64,000 nucleotides of DNA from Eucalyptus grandis (taxonomy: Eukaryota > Streptophyta > Magnoliopsida > Myrtales > Myrtaceae). Below, piece by piece: positions 47,600 to 59,712 of this stretch. The notes under the pieces are model-generated. The model was not told the DNA's origin. It saw only the letters and a program-made list of their open reading frames with translations, and made no database searches. The translations under genes were made by a program, and so were the position numbers. Every line of letters begins with the position of its first letter. Positions within the stretch are counted from its first letter, which is position 1. The DNA lies in NCBI RefSeq assembly GCF_016545825.1, contig NC_052613.1, positions 57,176,833 to 57,240,832 of the forward strand, read 5' to 3'.

Positions 47600-48330
47600 C
47601 TTCTCTTGTGGTGATTAAAATGACAAGTTCCACTTGTTTCAGAGTTATATTTTTTTCCTCCACGTCTTCTCTCGAAGTATCCTGATATTTAAAATCCCAA
47701 TCGGAAAAGTCTAGACAAGTCTTACGTGAACTTGTACTCTCTAAAAGGGCATAGTACATGCATGTGTACAGAAGCCCCCTTTAGTGGGAATTGATTATGC
47801 GCAATTGCTAAGAAGGGATATCCAGTGATCGAAAGTCCGAGATCCCTGCGTGTGCGCGCGTTTATGTGGTTCACGCTCCCTCTAGCAAATGAAAGGGCCA
47901 AGTCTGGTCTCTAAGTCAATGAATCCACTGGGGGTACGATTTTGCAATTAGAGATTGATAAACACATTACACAATTATCTTACCCATCTGTACTGGGTCA
48001 TCGAGGGAAGACGCACGATGAAGTGGTCTTTCAAGTCCTACTCTGGGTAGTTATCAAAAACTGACAAGAAGTCAGTCATTTCAGACAGCAATAGCTTACG
48101 ACTTGATAGTCTTTTTATATGTGAGGCAGCAAATAGACGAAAATGGAATTAAAATCTAGACAATGACAAACTCCGCAAATTGCAGCGTGACGTATACAGC
48201 CAGGCATGAATTAAGATACTGCCAGTCGAGAATAAGCTTCATATTGGACACCTATGGGACCTGTAAATAAAGCTCCCATACCCATGATGTTACTATCTAG
48301 TTCTAAACTAACATGATCTCATGGTGAAGG
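47600..48330. other. Region between convergent LBD and FRO genes
   Basis: This holds the presumed 3' UTRs of the two converging genes. No ORF, repeat or RNA gene is recognised. Confidence 0.5.
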
Positions 48331-51300
48331 CTACAGATCAAAGCTATGGCTGTTAAAGTGGAAAACAGGTCTATTGCCCTTTCTTCTTAAATCCTGTGAC
48401 CTGATTTCTTTTGCAACACTTGATTGAAGAGTTTGCGGACCGCACACAATTACACCAACATCCACGCAGCCCCAGGAATCCGAAACCGATCCAAAAATTT
48501 CTGCATACAAAGTTTCAAAGTGTCACCAAGATCATAAATCAGTAAGCATTGAGTAGCAAAATCTGAACTAGCATTATCATGTACGCTCACAAGATATTAG
48601 ACGATACTATGTTCAATCTAAAATTTTTAGGACAAGCAGGAAGCCCATTGTGGTGGCCTGATATATGTTGGTATCTGAAATAAGAAAACCTGAGTCATTT
48701 ACTTTATTAGACATGAAGACATGAAAAGTGCCACCCACAACACGAGAACTTGACCATTTCTCAGTCAAGCATTGTTTGTTTTGTTCTCCACGTCGGCACA
48801 TTCTTAAGTATGTATCCACACCAATTGGCAAGATGGACTCAAAAGGTGCACATTAAGCTCTCTACCAATATCCAGGAAATGATTTTATAGCTCTAGTAGC
48901 ATTTATGCACATATTATCATCAAAATAATAAGATGAAACTAATATTGTCAAGAGGAGATCTTTTACCTTTGAAGTCTGGTCTTTGACCATAGAATACATT
49001 AGTATTTTCGTGAAGCTTGTATCGGGTTGTTTCTTGATCCAGCATATAGCCAATCCTTCCACTCTCTTCCCTGTCTTCCTCCCCAGCTGGAGTCACATTT
49101 TCAGAGCGATGCCAGAAGAAGATAACACCACCCCCAAATATTACAACACTAATAACCATGCACCCCAAAAACAAAATCCCTCTATACCACCATTTAGAGA
49201 TGTCGTATGGGTTTAAGTAGCACACATTTAACAAAGCCCATATTATCAGGAAGCCAAGAATGGAAACGATGACATAAGCTCCAGACCAAATTTTATTTCC
49301 TGTACCAACCAAAACTGACATGCTTCGTCCTCTTGATCTTGTATTCAAGGATACAACCTTCTCAATTTTTCCCTCTTCCTGCAGTTAGCAACAGCCAAAG
49401 CCTCAAACTACAGACTCACAGAAGATAAAATGCAAGTAGTAGAAAAGAAACAGCAGCTTAGCCTACCAATGAGGGTTCTGATTCTCGAGTGACATACAGG
49501 CAGATGTCGACATTAACTTTATCTGAGAAAGACGGACAAATAGAATCCATGTCGACGGTCGAAAGAAGAGAAATCTCACTCGATCTTTTTACTGCCCAGA
49601 TGAGCAAAATGTCTCTCGGCAGACAAGGTTTATCATCCCTAATGCGATGAAGAACATCACTCAAAATTGCCAAGAATGGGGATATCCCACTGCCTCCTGC
49701 TACCAGAATAAGCTTTTTATACCTGGGGGAACAATAAGGCAGATTAGTCCCTCCCCTAATAAAACATCTGAAGAGAGCTTTGTTACTTGTAAGTGACTGA
49801 CACCAAGCCTATTAAACAAATCACAAACTAAGATTTAAAGACAAATTGTTCCATGATAACAATATAAAGGAGATTGAGTTGAATGCTCTATATTGAATGC
49901 CACGGAATGTGTTTAAATTGCACTGATTAGACTAATTGTAACAAATAACTAGAGTCGCTATTGTACATGTCAAAGTAATCAAAAAGGACTCACATCAAGT
50001 GGTATGGAGATTCATGCCCGTAAGGTCCCTCCACGGAAGCCACAAAGCTAGCATTGGGTCCAGACAGCTGCGTTTGAGAAAGCAGTAGGTCAGATACACT
50101 TCTTTTGAGCTTTCCCGTCCATTCCCCAGCGGACTTTATCAGGACCGAAAGATGATGGCCGCCATCAAGAGGACTCGATGAAACGCTAAAAGGATGCCAT
50201 TGGAGCCAAGATATCTCTCGCACTTGCAGGAAGATGAAACCAAGGGCATTGTAGTGTAGATCTGCGATATCATATAGAGAATTACCTACGGTAAAGAGAA
50301 GTGCTCTACCCAATTAAAGAATCACAAGAGAAGTATCGTACTTTTGGGTTTGGATATGACCAAGCTCACTGATCCACATGGAAAGGATGTTGCAGAAATT
50401 ACATCAACATTCCGTCGAGACTGGCAGAATCTTAGAAACCGGTCAAGCATGAACAGGAAAATTCCCCCTGCTGCTTTGCTGACATACGTATCCCCAACGT
50501 GCAGAGAGAAGAAGATCACAAAGAGTATGTAGAGTTGATGAGTGTAGAAGAAGAGCTCAAAAAATCTCTTTCTTATTGGAGGAAGCGTGGTCACCCACAT
50601 TGTAAATCCAAAACAATAGCAGATTATGCCCGCGAAGTTTGCACCGCCATCACTTTTCCACTCTATTATCTGTAGAAATACGCGTAGATATGATTACGTC
50701 ATGTGGCAAGAGCTTTCCCCAGGTTCCACCCACTTTGAGTAAGTGATATAGTCACATTGCAATGGCATACCAACTTGTGAGCCATTTGCCTAATGCCATG
50801 CAGGTTGAAATGCTCCATAAATGGCAAGCGTAATCAAATCTCTGCCGCCGCAGCAGCGCATGTATGAGTGAAATAATCTTTTTATTCTAGTGCAAGCTAA
50901 GATAAAGTAGGAACTTACACTTTCTAATACGATGCCTCGAATAAACCAAACAATAAAGTAGCAGAGTCCGTGCATAGTCAGCAGGAACATGGTGAGATTC
51001 CCCAACCATACATGATATCTGGTAGCATGCTCAAAAGGGATGCCAATTAGGCGAAGAAGAATTGATCCCCTGGCAACTGGGAGAAATAAAAATGCCAAGC
51101 ACGTCAAGGCAGTCAAACCGAAGATATATGCTGACATTTGCAACATCTGAACCCTGAAGAAGGAGAGGAACTGAAGTTACTACAGCAGTAAGCCGTCGAT
51201 GGTAGACGTTATCTTATAGGGACACGATATTGCAATACCTCACATACGAGATAGGGAAAGCAGCAATAACACACAAGCATACCTCTTTTCCAGAGGGGTT

Positions 51301-52021
51301 AGATCACCATAAGTGGGCAACATTTCGAAGTTCACCACGGTGTACCCATAAACAGCCCAGGCCACAAACACAACGAACATGGCTATGCCAATGAACTCGG
51401 CGGCCGTCACAACCCCAAACACGCCGTCCACCAACACCGGGAATGTCCCTAGACGGAGGCGGGGACTCTTCTTCTTTCTACATGTCAAACAAAGACAGCG
51501 CCGACGGTTGATGATATTGGACTCTGACAGACCACTCGAGCAATTAAACAAACAGACGGGAGGCGGCATCCGCAGCAAAAGAAAGAAACACGTACTCAGC
51601 GACAACGTCGTCGTCGTCTCCTCCAGAAAGGAGAAGGTAAGGTACGGCGAGCACAGCTATCAGCAGTATAGGCCCAGTGTACAGCAGCAAAGCGCTTCCT
51701 GAACCACACGAAAGAGAAGACGGTCAGGGGGCGAGTACAAAGAAAGCGGGATTCTCAGCACGGAAACAGGGTGAGTCGGGAAGCCGGACCTTCGGTGCCG
51801 TAGAGAGTGCCGCTGGTGGCGTCCTCCCAGTCGGTGTAAAAGTCGGTGCCGAACTCGGTGGGGATGACGAAGAACATGGCGATCCAGGCGAGGAAGAGGG
51901 TCCACAAGGCGAGCTTGAGAGCCCCCCTGGCGAGCGACTTGGCGAGCTTAGCGGCTCTGCTGGGGTGGCCGCCGCCCCTGGGGAGGAGAAGAGGCTCGGA
52001 CCCATTATCGCCGACGGCCAT
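48331..52021 (-). CDS. FRO7: Ferric-chelate reductase, FRO6/FRO7 type
   Basis: Nine minus-strand exons (52021-51790, 51698-51596, 51477-51283, 51153-50919, 50669-50342, 50261-49994, 49722-49467, 49378-48967, 48500-48331) join in frame to 732 aa; Arabidopsis FRO7 has about 747. FROs move electrons from NADPH via FAD and two hemes across a membrane to reduce Fe(III)-chelates or Cu(II). Visible parts are an N-terminal membrane segment, the ferric-reductase domain with heme histidines ([34 protein letters not shown] and SLHVGD), FAD-binding [30 protein letters not shown]-binding [13 protein letters not shown], two later membrane segments, and the ending [20 protein letters not shown] then [10 protein letters not shown], as in FRO6/7. 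FRO7 is chloroplast-located in Arabidopsis. A longer in-frame start at 52156 would add 45 residues; 52021 was preferred because its short acidic-polar N-terminus fits the family better. Confidence 0.93.
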
Positions 52022-52213
52022 GGCGGGAAGGGATGGGGGGTGGGGTTGAGCAGGTGGTGGTGAGGCATGGCGGAGATTAAAAAACCGGGCGCTGCTAATG
52101 TCAAAAAGCTCGAGTCTTTCCCCCACCTGAAGTTCAAAATGGCCGCAGCTACCCACTTTCTGCCCATCTAATTGTCCTCGTTTCGTCGAGGGGCGACGCT
52201 AGAGACGGTTGAA

Positions 52214-52251
<38 letters not shown>

Positions 52252-53718
52252 GCACTCCAACGGCAAAAACGGGAGGGGCGATTGAAAATTGGTTGGCTCA
52301 TCGATCTCTGTTACGGTTGCGGAGGTCCGTTGCGATGCGAGCGAGGGGCCAAAAAAAGCCCACTTCAGCTTTAGGCCCACGTGCTAAATGTGATAATATT
52401 CAACTTGGCGGATGGTCTGTGTCCTCACAAGAAGAAGAAGAAGAAGAAGAAGAAGAAGAAGAAGATTTGCTGCTACCTATTTAACTCGTCCGTCGGCATT
52501 CATTTATTTTTAAATGATGTGTCGCTCCGTGAAGCAACCGGGACGTTCTGGTGAATACCCCAAAGCATTTCCTCCATGAACATAGCACCGGCTGACGAGC
52601 GTCTCTTTAAGTTGCTCGCTTCCCGAAAGTAGTTGGTACCATTATATTCCTGAAATAGTAGAATGACCATCTTCATCCCAAAATAGTGGATACTCTCTCT
52701 CTCAATGTTCCCTAAATGAGCCCTGCCCTACCTTCACCCATTCGGACGGCAGTTTTTTGTTGTTGGGAAAAACGGGATGGTCCAGCAGGCTAAGCCTTGG
52801 CAACCACCAGATTGTGGTTTGCCCTGGCTTCGCTTCACAGCTCCCTACTCTTGCTCTCGCACGGCCCCACAGTCGCGACTCTCGGATTTGGATCCAAGAG
52901 CCACGCAGCAGCCGCTTGAAAAAGGGTATTGGGTCCACGAGACGCAATAATACCGATGCCTTGCAAAAATTGATGACGTGGTGCCTACTTAGCACACATG
53001 ACCCAGATTTACATTATGCATGCGATCTAAAACGTGATGTGTGTTTTCATGTGGGCCAACTTAGTATTCAGAAAGTCAAATTTAATTGAAGAATTTATGC
53101 TGAATCGCACAGTAACGAACTCAAATAAAAAGAAAAAAAGACGAAAGAAGAAGAAGAGTATAGTAACGATTTTCAATTTTAGGCAAAGCTATTACATGGA
53201 TCATCATTATCCAAAATAGTTTGCAACATTAATGGTAATCCTTCGCGGTCAACTCACTCTTTAAAAGAGCCTAACCAAATCAAAGTTCATTAAATCATTT
53301 CTTTTCTAATCAAAAACTCGCCTACGCTTACACTAAGACCAAAGTCATATCGTGGGGGCGATAATGAAGGTTTAATTAGACAATCAAATCATAACCCAAA
53401 TCAAAATATTTTCTTTTTAACTTGCTTTTCCCCTTCTTTATAATTAGCTAAAACCAGTGGGGTCGCTTTGGCTCAAGCGACGAGGGTACGTTCATCCAAG
53501 AGATCCGGTTATCTCATTAAGCATACGACACAGTCTCTTTGGAATTTTCTCCCCGCGCAGTGGGCTTTTCCGTCATTTGCTGCTCCGGCCGTACCCTAAC
53601 CACATGGGAGTCGTACTCTTTCTTCCTACCACCGTAAGTTCTTGAGAGCAAAATCTCTGGGAGCGGAGGTGCAACTCCAAGCAGCTTCTTCACTCTCTTC
53701 CACCAGGATCCGATCGAC
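52022..53718. other. Region between divergent FRO and UGT genes, with CT and GAA microsatellites
   Basis: A (CT)n run (52213-52251) and a (GAA)n run (52430-52464) sit in the presumed FRO promoter/leader. Short ORFs near 52700-53089 overlap on both strands and look non-coding. The right part is the UGT promoter. The two genes are divergently transcribed about 1.7 kb apart. Confidence 0.5.
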
Positions 53719-55265
53719 ATGGAGTCGAAGCCCACCCCGGTTTGCCATGTAGTGGCCTTGCCTTACCCCGGCCGAGGCCACATCAACCCCATGATGAACC
53801 TCTGCAAGCTCTTGGTCTCCAAGAAGCCCGACATCCTCATCACCTTCGTCGTCACGGAGGAGTGGCTCGGCTTCATCGGCTCCGAGCCGAAGCCCGCTAA
53901 CGTTCGCTTCGCCACGGTCCCCAATGTTATACCGTCGGCGCTCCACCGAGCCAAGAACTTTCCCAACTTCCTCGAAGCCGTTTTCACGAAGCTGGAAGCT
54001 CCGGTGGAGCAGCTGCTGGACAGGGTGGAGCTCCCGGTGGCGGCTATCATGGCGGACACGTACGTGCTGTGGGCTGTCAGGGTAGGTAAGCGGAGGAATA
54101 TTCCGGTGGCTACGCTTTGGACGATGTCGGCGTCGGTGTTTTCGGTGTTCCATCATTTCGAGATGCTGAAGCAGAAGGGCCATTTTCCGGTCGACTTGTC
54201 AGGTGCGCATTAATATCTTTAAGAAACATTACCCATTGGGTGCCCATGAGTTTAGCGTCTTGGTTTCCAACGCATTGCACGAGAGATAATTACCAAAAAA
54301 ATAACAAAACATATTATAAAGGTGCCGATTTAGTTCTAGAGCATTCAATTTGACAAATTTAAATTTAAATATTTTGACAATCTACCAATATGGTCTTTTT
54401 CGATTATTTTTGACTTGAAATTGTTGATGTGGATGCAATTGTGTAGTATGTTGATCTATACAATTTTTTAAAAAATTTCTAATTCTTTAAAAAGTTTTGT
54501 TTTATTTTGTTTTGTTTTTGTTTTTTTATTATTATGGCTAGCGAGATCACAAAAACCTCACCCAAACTTGGCTGAGGACCACAACCCTCATCATTGGTTG
54601 GTGAGGGTTTGCAGGGCCTCATCCAATTGTCAGCAAAAGAAATAAAAAAAATTATAAAAAATTCAGAAAATTAATTTGCAAAAATTATTCATGTCAACGT
54701 CGGCTGTTTTACATAGGGTAGCTGATGTTCATTTTAGTGATTTTAGGTTAAAATTGATTAAAATAGTTACATTGACAAATCATAAAAAAAATTAAGACTA
54801 AATTAACCAAATTAGATGAATAATCATAAAATGGAATCCATATAATATGTTTTAGATTTTTTTTGGTAATTTTCCTTTTTATATGATTATGGTTATTATG
54901 ATTAATATGCGGGGCTTCCGAGTACGTTCACGTTACCTACTCTTGTGGAGATTTTTACTTGTGAACATAGGAAAACCATCAGAAAAGATCAATGAAAGCT
55001 CCTAAAGATTCGATAAACTGCCTAGTCCTTTGGAAAAAAAAGTTATTTCTATGAGAACGAGAATGATCCGATTGTTATCTTACCATTAAGAAAAACATAG
55101 TTCACTATATCATATAAATTTGTCACATCTTTGTAATTCTCTTAATAAAGTAAATATTCGGTACATCTATACTGGAGTACTAGCATCCTAATGACGGATA
55201 CGACTAGGGTTTTTTTTGGTTTAGCTTGAGGTCCAATCAAGAAGCTCAATTTGAATTTTATGTTG

Positions 55266-55314
<49 letters not shown>

Positions 55315-57199
55315 ATGAAGATTCTAAAAAGACTAAGAAATATTTGAGGGCGACAATAGTTGGGATGCTCCCCACTAAATGAAAGTTCAAACCCAAACAC
55401 TAAGGTTCAAGAAAAAAAATTAAGTTAAAAGCAATACACTACAGCAAGAATTTAATATATTTTACCTTTTCTTTACCTTCAAGGCGAGGCCTTGGTAATT
55501 AGAGAAGAATCGCTTTTCAATGCGCGTAAATGGTGTTGATTATATTGAGATTAGATATGTGCACATGGGGTATCTTCTAAATTGACAATGGGCTGGGGCT
55601 CATGCAACTGGCTGTTTCGATTGATTTGTTGTCCATGGCCTGGGAAAACGAAATCTGCTCACGGTTCTTGGATTGAATTCTATGGTTGTGTAAATACGCG
55701 AAGCAAAGCATAGGCCCGGGAAGATCACTTTCCCTCCATAATTGCGAGCTTTAGATGTTTCACCAACCCTGTGCTCCGGAGGACTCAGCTGCATCCTCGT
55801 CTGGTGCTCAAGTCCCCAGCGTTAGCCCAATTATTGTGGTCTAGATTCGTCCATGCAGGAAGAACGTTTGATAAAGAGACGGAAACGACGGAGATATATG
55901 AATGTAGAGAGAATGTTGCCAGTCTTTTGCTTCTCAATTATCAGACTGTAACAGCTGGAACCATCCGGGTCGAAACAACTTCGCAATTGATTCTTCTTCT
56001 ATCTCACTCTCCTTCACCAAGTCGACACAAGTTGCTGATGGTGACCAGAGAATGTTTTGGTGCCGATGTCAATATCCAAGTTGGAAAGAGAGTTTTAAGG
56101 ACCAGTGCGGATACAACATAATTTAATTTAGTTTTCTGAGGAAACCCCCAGAATTGTTTAACGAGTATAAAAAGGTCATAGTAACCTCGAAATGAAAGTG
56201 ATGTGCGTTGAAACAGAAACTCTGCCAGGAATAGAGGTCACCTTTTCTTGATTCTTGAACGGTAAACCAGTAATTGGATTCGCCCGTCTTCTCTTTTTTG
56301 TCTGTGAGTTGGCAGAGAGAGGAGAAGAGGAAGTGGACTACATTCCGGGAGTCGCCAAGACCCGAATCGCAGATCTTCCTACGATCTTCCACGGAAATGG
56401 GCGCCAGATATTGGACGGAGCCCTGGAGTGCATCGCCTGGGCATCCAAGGCCGACTTCTTCCTCTCCACCTCCTTCTACGAGCTCGAATCCCCTGTCCTG
56501 GACGCCCTCCGATCTCAACTCTCTGCGCCCCTCTATTGCGTCGGCCCCACCATCCCCTTCAACGGCGGCGGCGACGGAGATGGAGACGTGGCTTATCTCC
56601 GATGGCTGGACTCTCAGCCCAGAGGTTCGGTCCTCTACGTCTCGTTCGGGAGCTTCCTCTCGGTCTCCAAGGCTCAGATGGAGGAGATGGTGGCCGGGGT
56701 GCGGGACAGCGGGGTGCGGTTCCTGTGGGTGGCGCGCGGGGAGACGTCGCTGATCGAGAGCGCAGGCGAGGAGGAGGACATGGGAGTGGTGGTGCCCTGG
56801 TGCGAGCAGCTGAAGGTGCTGTGCCACCCTTCGGTGGGCGGGTTCTGGACCCACAGCGGGTGGAATTCCACGCTGGAAGCCATCTACGCTGGGGTCCCCA
56901 TGCTGACGTGCCCCATCTTCTGGGACCAGGTCCCCAACAGCAAGCAGATCGCGGAGGACTGGAAGATCGGGTTGAGGGTTAAGAAGGAAGGTGGTGGCGG
57001 CGGTGCTGAGGATTTGGTCACCCGGCAAGAAATTGCACGGCTCGTGAGAAAGCTGATGGATGTGGAAAGCGACGAGGGGAGAGAAATGAGGAAGAGAGCA
57101 AGAGAGCTGAGAGAGGCGTGTAGACGGGCGGTTGCCAGAGGCGGATCGTCGGATCGGAATTTGGATGCCTTCATCAGTGACATAGCTAGGGCCGAATGA
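53719..57199 (+). CDS. UGT87A: UDP-glycosyltransferase, UGT87A type, tandem copy 1
   Basis: Two exons, 53719-54202 and 56316-57199, encode 455 aa. Plant family-1 UGTs transfer sugar, usually glucose from UDP-glucose, to small acceptors in the cytosol. The acceptor here cannot be predicted, though UGT87A2 affects flowering in Arabidopsis. The N-terminus has the catalytic histidine in PYPGRGHINPMMNLC (His21). Exon 2 opens with ERGEEEVDYIPGVAK and ends SDRNLDAFISDIARAE. The PSPG box runs from VPWCEQLKVLCHPSVGGFW to DQ (WDQVPNSKQ), but has THSGWNS where most UGTs have HCGWNS. The 2.1-kb intron holds a non-autonomous DNA element and an (AT)n run. Exon 2 is strikingly GC-rich compared with copy 2. 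No stops or frameshifts are seen. Confidence 0.93.
54287..54872. mobile_element. GC-cored non-autonomous element in the UGT copy 1 intron
   Basis: The left end AATTACCAAAAAAATA followed by ACAAAACATATTATA is matched by the reverse complement of the right end (AATTACCAAAAAAAATCTAA, then AACATATTATATGG). The core (about 54535-54630) includes TTGGTTGGTGAGGGTTTG. A target duplication is not clear. The element has the same architecture as those at 9778, 27640 and 42590. Confidence 0.65.
55269..55312. repeat. (AT)n microsatellite in the UGT copy 1 intron
   Basis: A perfect AT dinucleotide run of about 44 bp. Such runs vary in length between individuals and could serve as a marker. Confidence 0.95.
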
Positions 57200-57590
57200 A
57201 TCCGATAGAGGGATATGATATGGTGGGGTTAAGTTTTTGCTTTGTATTTCCAAACGACAATTTTCATTTTGTTCAATCAGACTCTGTTTCCTCTGTTTCC
57301 TCTTGGGCACTCGAAAGTTCCGAAAGAAAATAAGAAGATAGTGGCGGACAAAACCGAGTCACAAGCAATGAGATGGATTCTTTTGTCCAGTGCTACAAAG
57401 GTGCCCCCTGGTCCCCGTGGTGACTGCTTTCTATTTTAAAAATGTCAAATAATTTACCGTATCAAAGTTGGTAATGGCACGCCGTATCCCTAATGCCCTC
57501 TGCTCAAAGTAGAGATTGCTTTAGTGAGGAAACCCTTCTTCTTCCAAAGCTCCTTCACCACGCCACAGCTCTTCCTTCCTTTCTCCGGAC

Positions 57591-59528
57591 ATGGATGCGG
57601 ATGAGCTTCGACGTCAACCATGCCACATGGTGGCGATGCCTTTCCCTGGGAGAGGCCACGTCAATCCCATGATGAACCTCTGTAAGATCCTGGTTTCCTC
57701 CAGAAGCAGACAACAGCACCCTCCTCTTATCATCACCTTCGTTGTCACGGAAGAGTGGCTAGGCTACATCGGCTCCCACCCTAAGCCCAGCAATATCCGC
57801 TTCGCCACCATCCCCAACGTTGTGCCCTCCGAGCGGCTCAAAGCAGCTGATTTCCCTGGCTTCTATGAAGCCGTCATGACAAAGATGGAAGCTCCGTTTG
57901 AGCAGCTCCTGGACCAGCTCCACCCTCCTGTGACTGCGTTCTTGGCCGATGTCGAGCTGCTCTGGGGAGTGGGTGTGGGTAATCGCAGGAACATACCTGT
58001 AGCCTCGCTCTGGACCATGTCTGCTTCTGTGTTTTCCATGTTCCATCATTTTGACTCGATCCTGCAAAACAGTCATTTTCCAGTGAATCTGTCTGGTGAG
58101 TCGATGATTACCGATTAACGCTGATATCTCTCAAAACAGTGGAATCGGGGTCCTCTGGTCAGCAGAAGACACAGCAGAAAGCCATAAAGATTTTTATCTT
58201 TATGCATGCAATGTCTTTTTCCGTTCAGTGTCGATAGAAAATGTAAAAAGCTTCTGCATATGCAGGAAAAAAGAGTGTTGAATTGATAATCCTATATATC
58301 TTGAAGAAGTTCACTACAATTGGTTTACTTTAATTTTTTGATTTGACTAAACGAGTCGACCACCTAAACTTTGTGAATCCTCTTTAGTATGTTCTATTTT
58401 TCTTTTTGGTATCTCTGATATTTCTCTTTGGTACAGTTAACTACCAAAACACAAATAGTAATGTCGAAGCCTTAAGCAAAAACAAGCAAGCCTTCTATTT
58501 TGAGTTCTTTCCGATTTTTAACCAGCTTAAATAAAGGCTTTGAGCTTTAGAATCTTCCACATTGCGTGCCATATACAACTGATTCAGTGAATATTCATTT
58601 TTCGACTGTAACTTAAATGATTCTACCTACTGATGTGCTAGAGCATGGAGCGCAGCGTGTCGAATACATTCCAGGGATTTCTCCCACAAGTGTGGCAGAT
58701 CTCCCCACTAGAGCTGATCCACGAGTCCTGAAGCGAGCCGTGGAATGTGTTTCGCAGGTGTCAAAAGCACAGTATCTGTTATTTACTTCTCTGTATGAGC
58801 TTGAACCTCGAGTCATGGATGCTTTAGAAGCAGAGTTCTCTTTCCCCGTCTTGCCTGTTGGTCCAACAATACCTTTCTTAGACATTAGCAGCAATAATTC
58901 TACAAATTCCGATAATGTCCCTGATTATCTAAGTTGGCTGGACTCCCAACCTGAGAGATCAGTCTTGTACATCTCATTGGGAAGTTTCCTGTCAGTTTCA
59001 ATGGACCAAATGGATGAAATAGTGGCTGCAATGAACGAGAGCGGTGTTGGCTACTTATTGGTAGCCCGTGGAGAGACTCCAAGGTTAAACACGAAATTTG
59101 GGGAGAGAGGATTTGTTGTGCCTTGGTGTGATCAGTTGAGGGTGTTGTGCCATCCTTCTGTCGGAGGATTCTGGACACATTGTGGGTGGAATTCAATACT
59201 TGAGGCCATGTTTGCTGGCATTCCAATGCTCACTTTTCCAATATTTCTAGATCAACCCTCCAATAGCAAGCAAATAGTTGAAGATTGGAAGACAGGGTGG
59301 AGGGTGAAGAACCAAGCGGATGCTGACGAAGAACTATCGCCAAGGGGAAAGATTCGAGAGCTTGTGCAGCGATTTATGGATCTTCAAAGCAGGGAGGGAA
59401 AAGAAATTAGGAAAAGAGCAACAGAATTTAAAGAAATTTGTCTGAGAGCAATTACAGGAGGATCATCTGATAGAAACCTCAATGCTTTCATCCAACATAT
59501 ATCACAGGGCCATAGGCTGGAAACATAA
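57591..59528 (+). CDS. UGT87A: UDP-glycosyltransferase, UGT87A type, tandem copy 2
   Basis: Two exons, 57591-58095 and 58642-59528, encode 463 aa. The intron position and phase are the same as in copy 1, 390 bp upstream, so the pair is a tandem duplication. The N-terminus carries MPFPGRGHVNPMMNLC with the catalytic His. Exon 2 opens EHGAQRVEYIPGIS. The PSPG box is canonical (VPWCDQLRVLCHPSVGGFW, THCGWNS), with the terminal part FLDQPSNSKQ. The C-terminus reads GGSSDRNLNAFIQHIS. Exon 2 uses many A/T third positions, unlike copy 1. The intron is 546 bp, against 2.1 kb in copy 1. The gene looks intact. The 57200-57590 gap holds the copy 1 3' UTR and the copy 2 promoter. Confidence 0.94.
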
Positions 59529-59712
59529 AAAAAAGGCTTCTCGCTATGTTATCAGGTGAATGGAAGCTATTCTGTTTGTTAGAGCGAGGAGCAGCTCTAT
59601 CCTGGCAAGTAGTTTTCCCATGTATGTGAAGACAAATGGAATGAGTTTCCATCCCTAACTCATTGGAATTGACAGACTAGTTTTTTTTTACTGGCCAAGA
59701 CGCCCTCACCCG

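Noticed and set aside
52022..52156. 45-residue N-terminal extension of the FRO protein
   Set aside because: In frame, but it lacks family similarity; the ATG at 52021 fits other FRO starts better. Not excluded as a transit peptide.
56123..57310. 395-codon minus-strand ORF
   Set aside because: It is antisense to UGT exon 2, whose + frame carries the PSPG box; a shadow due to high GC.
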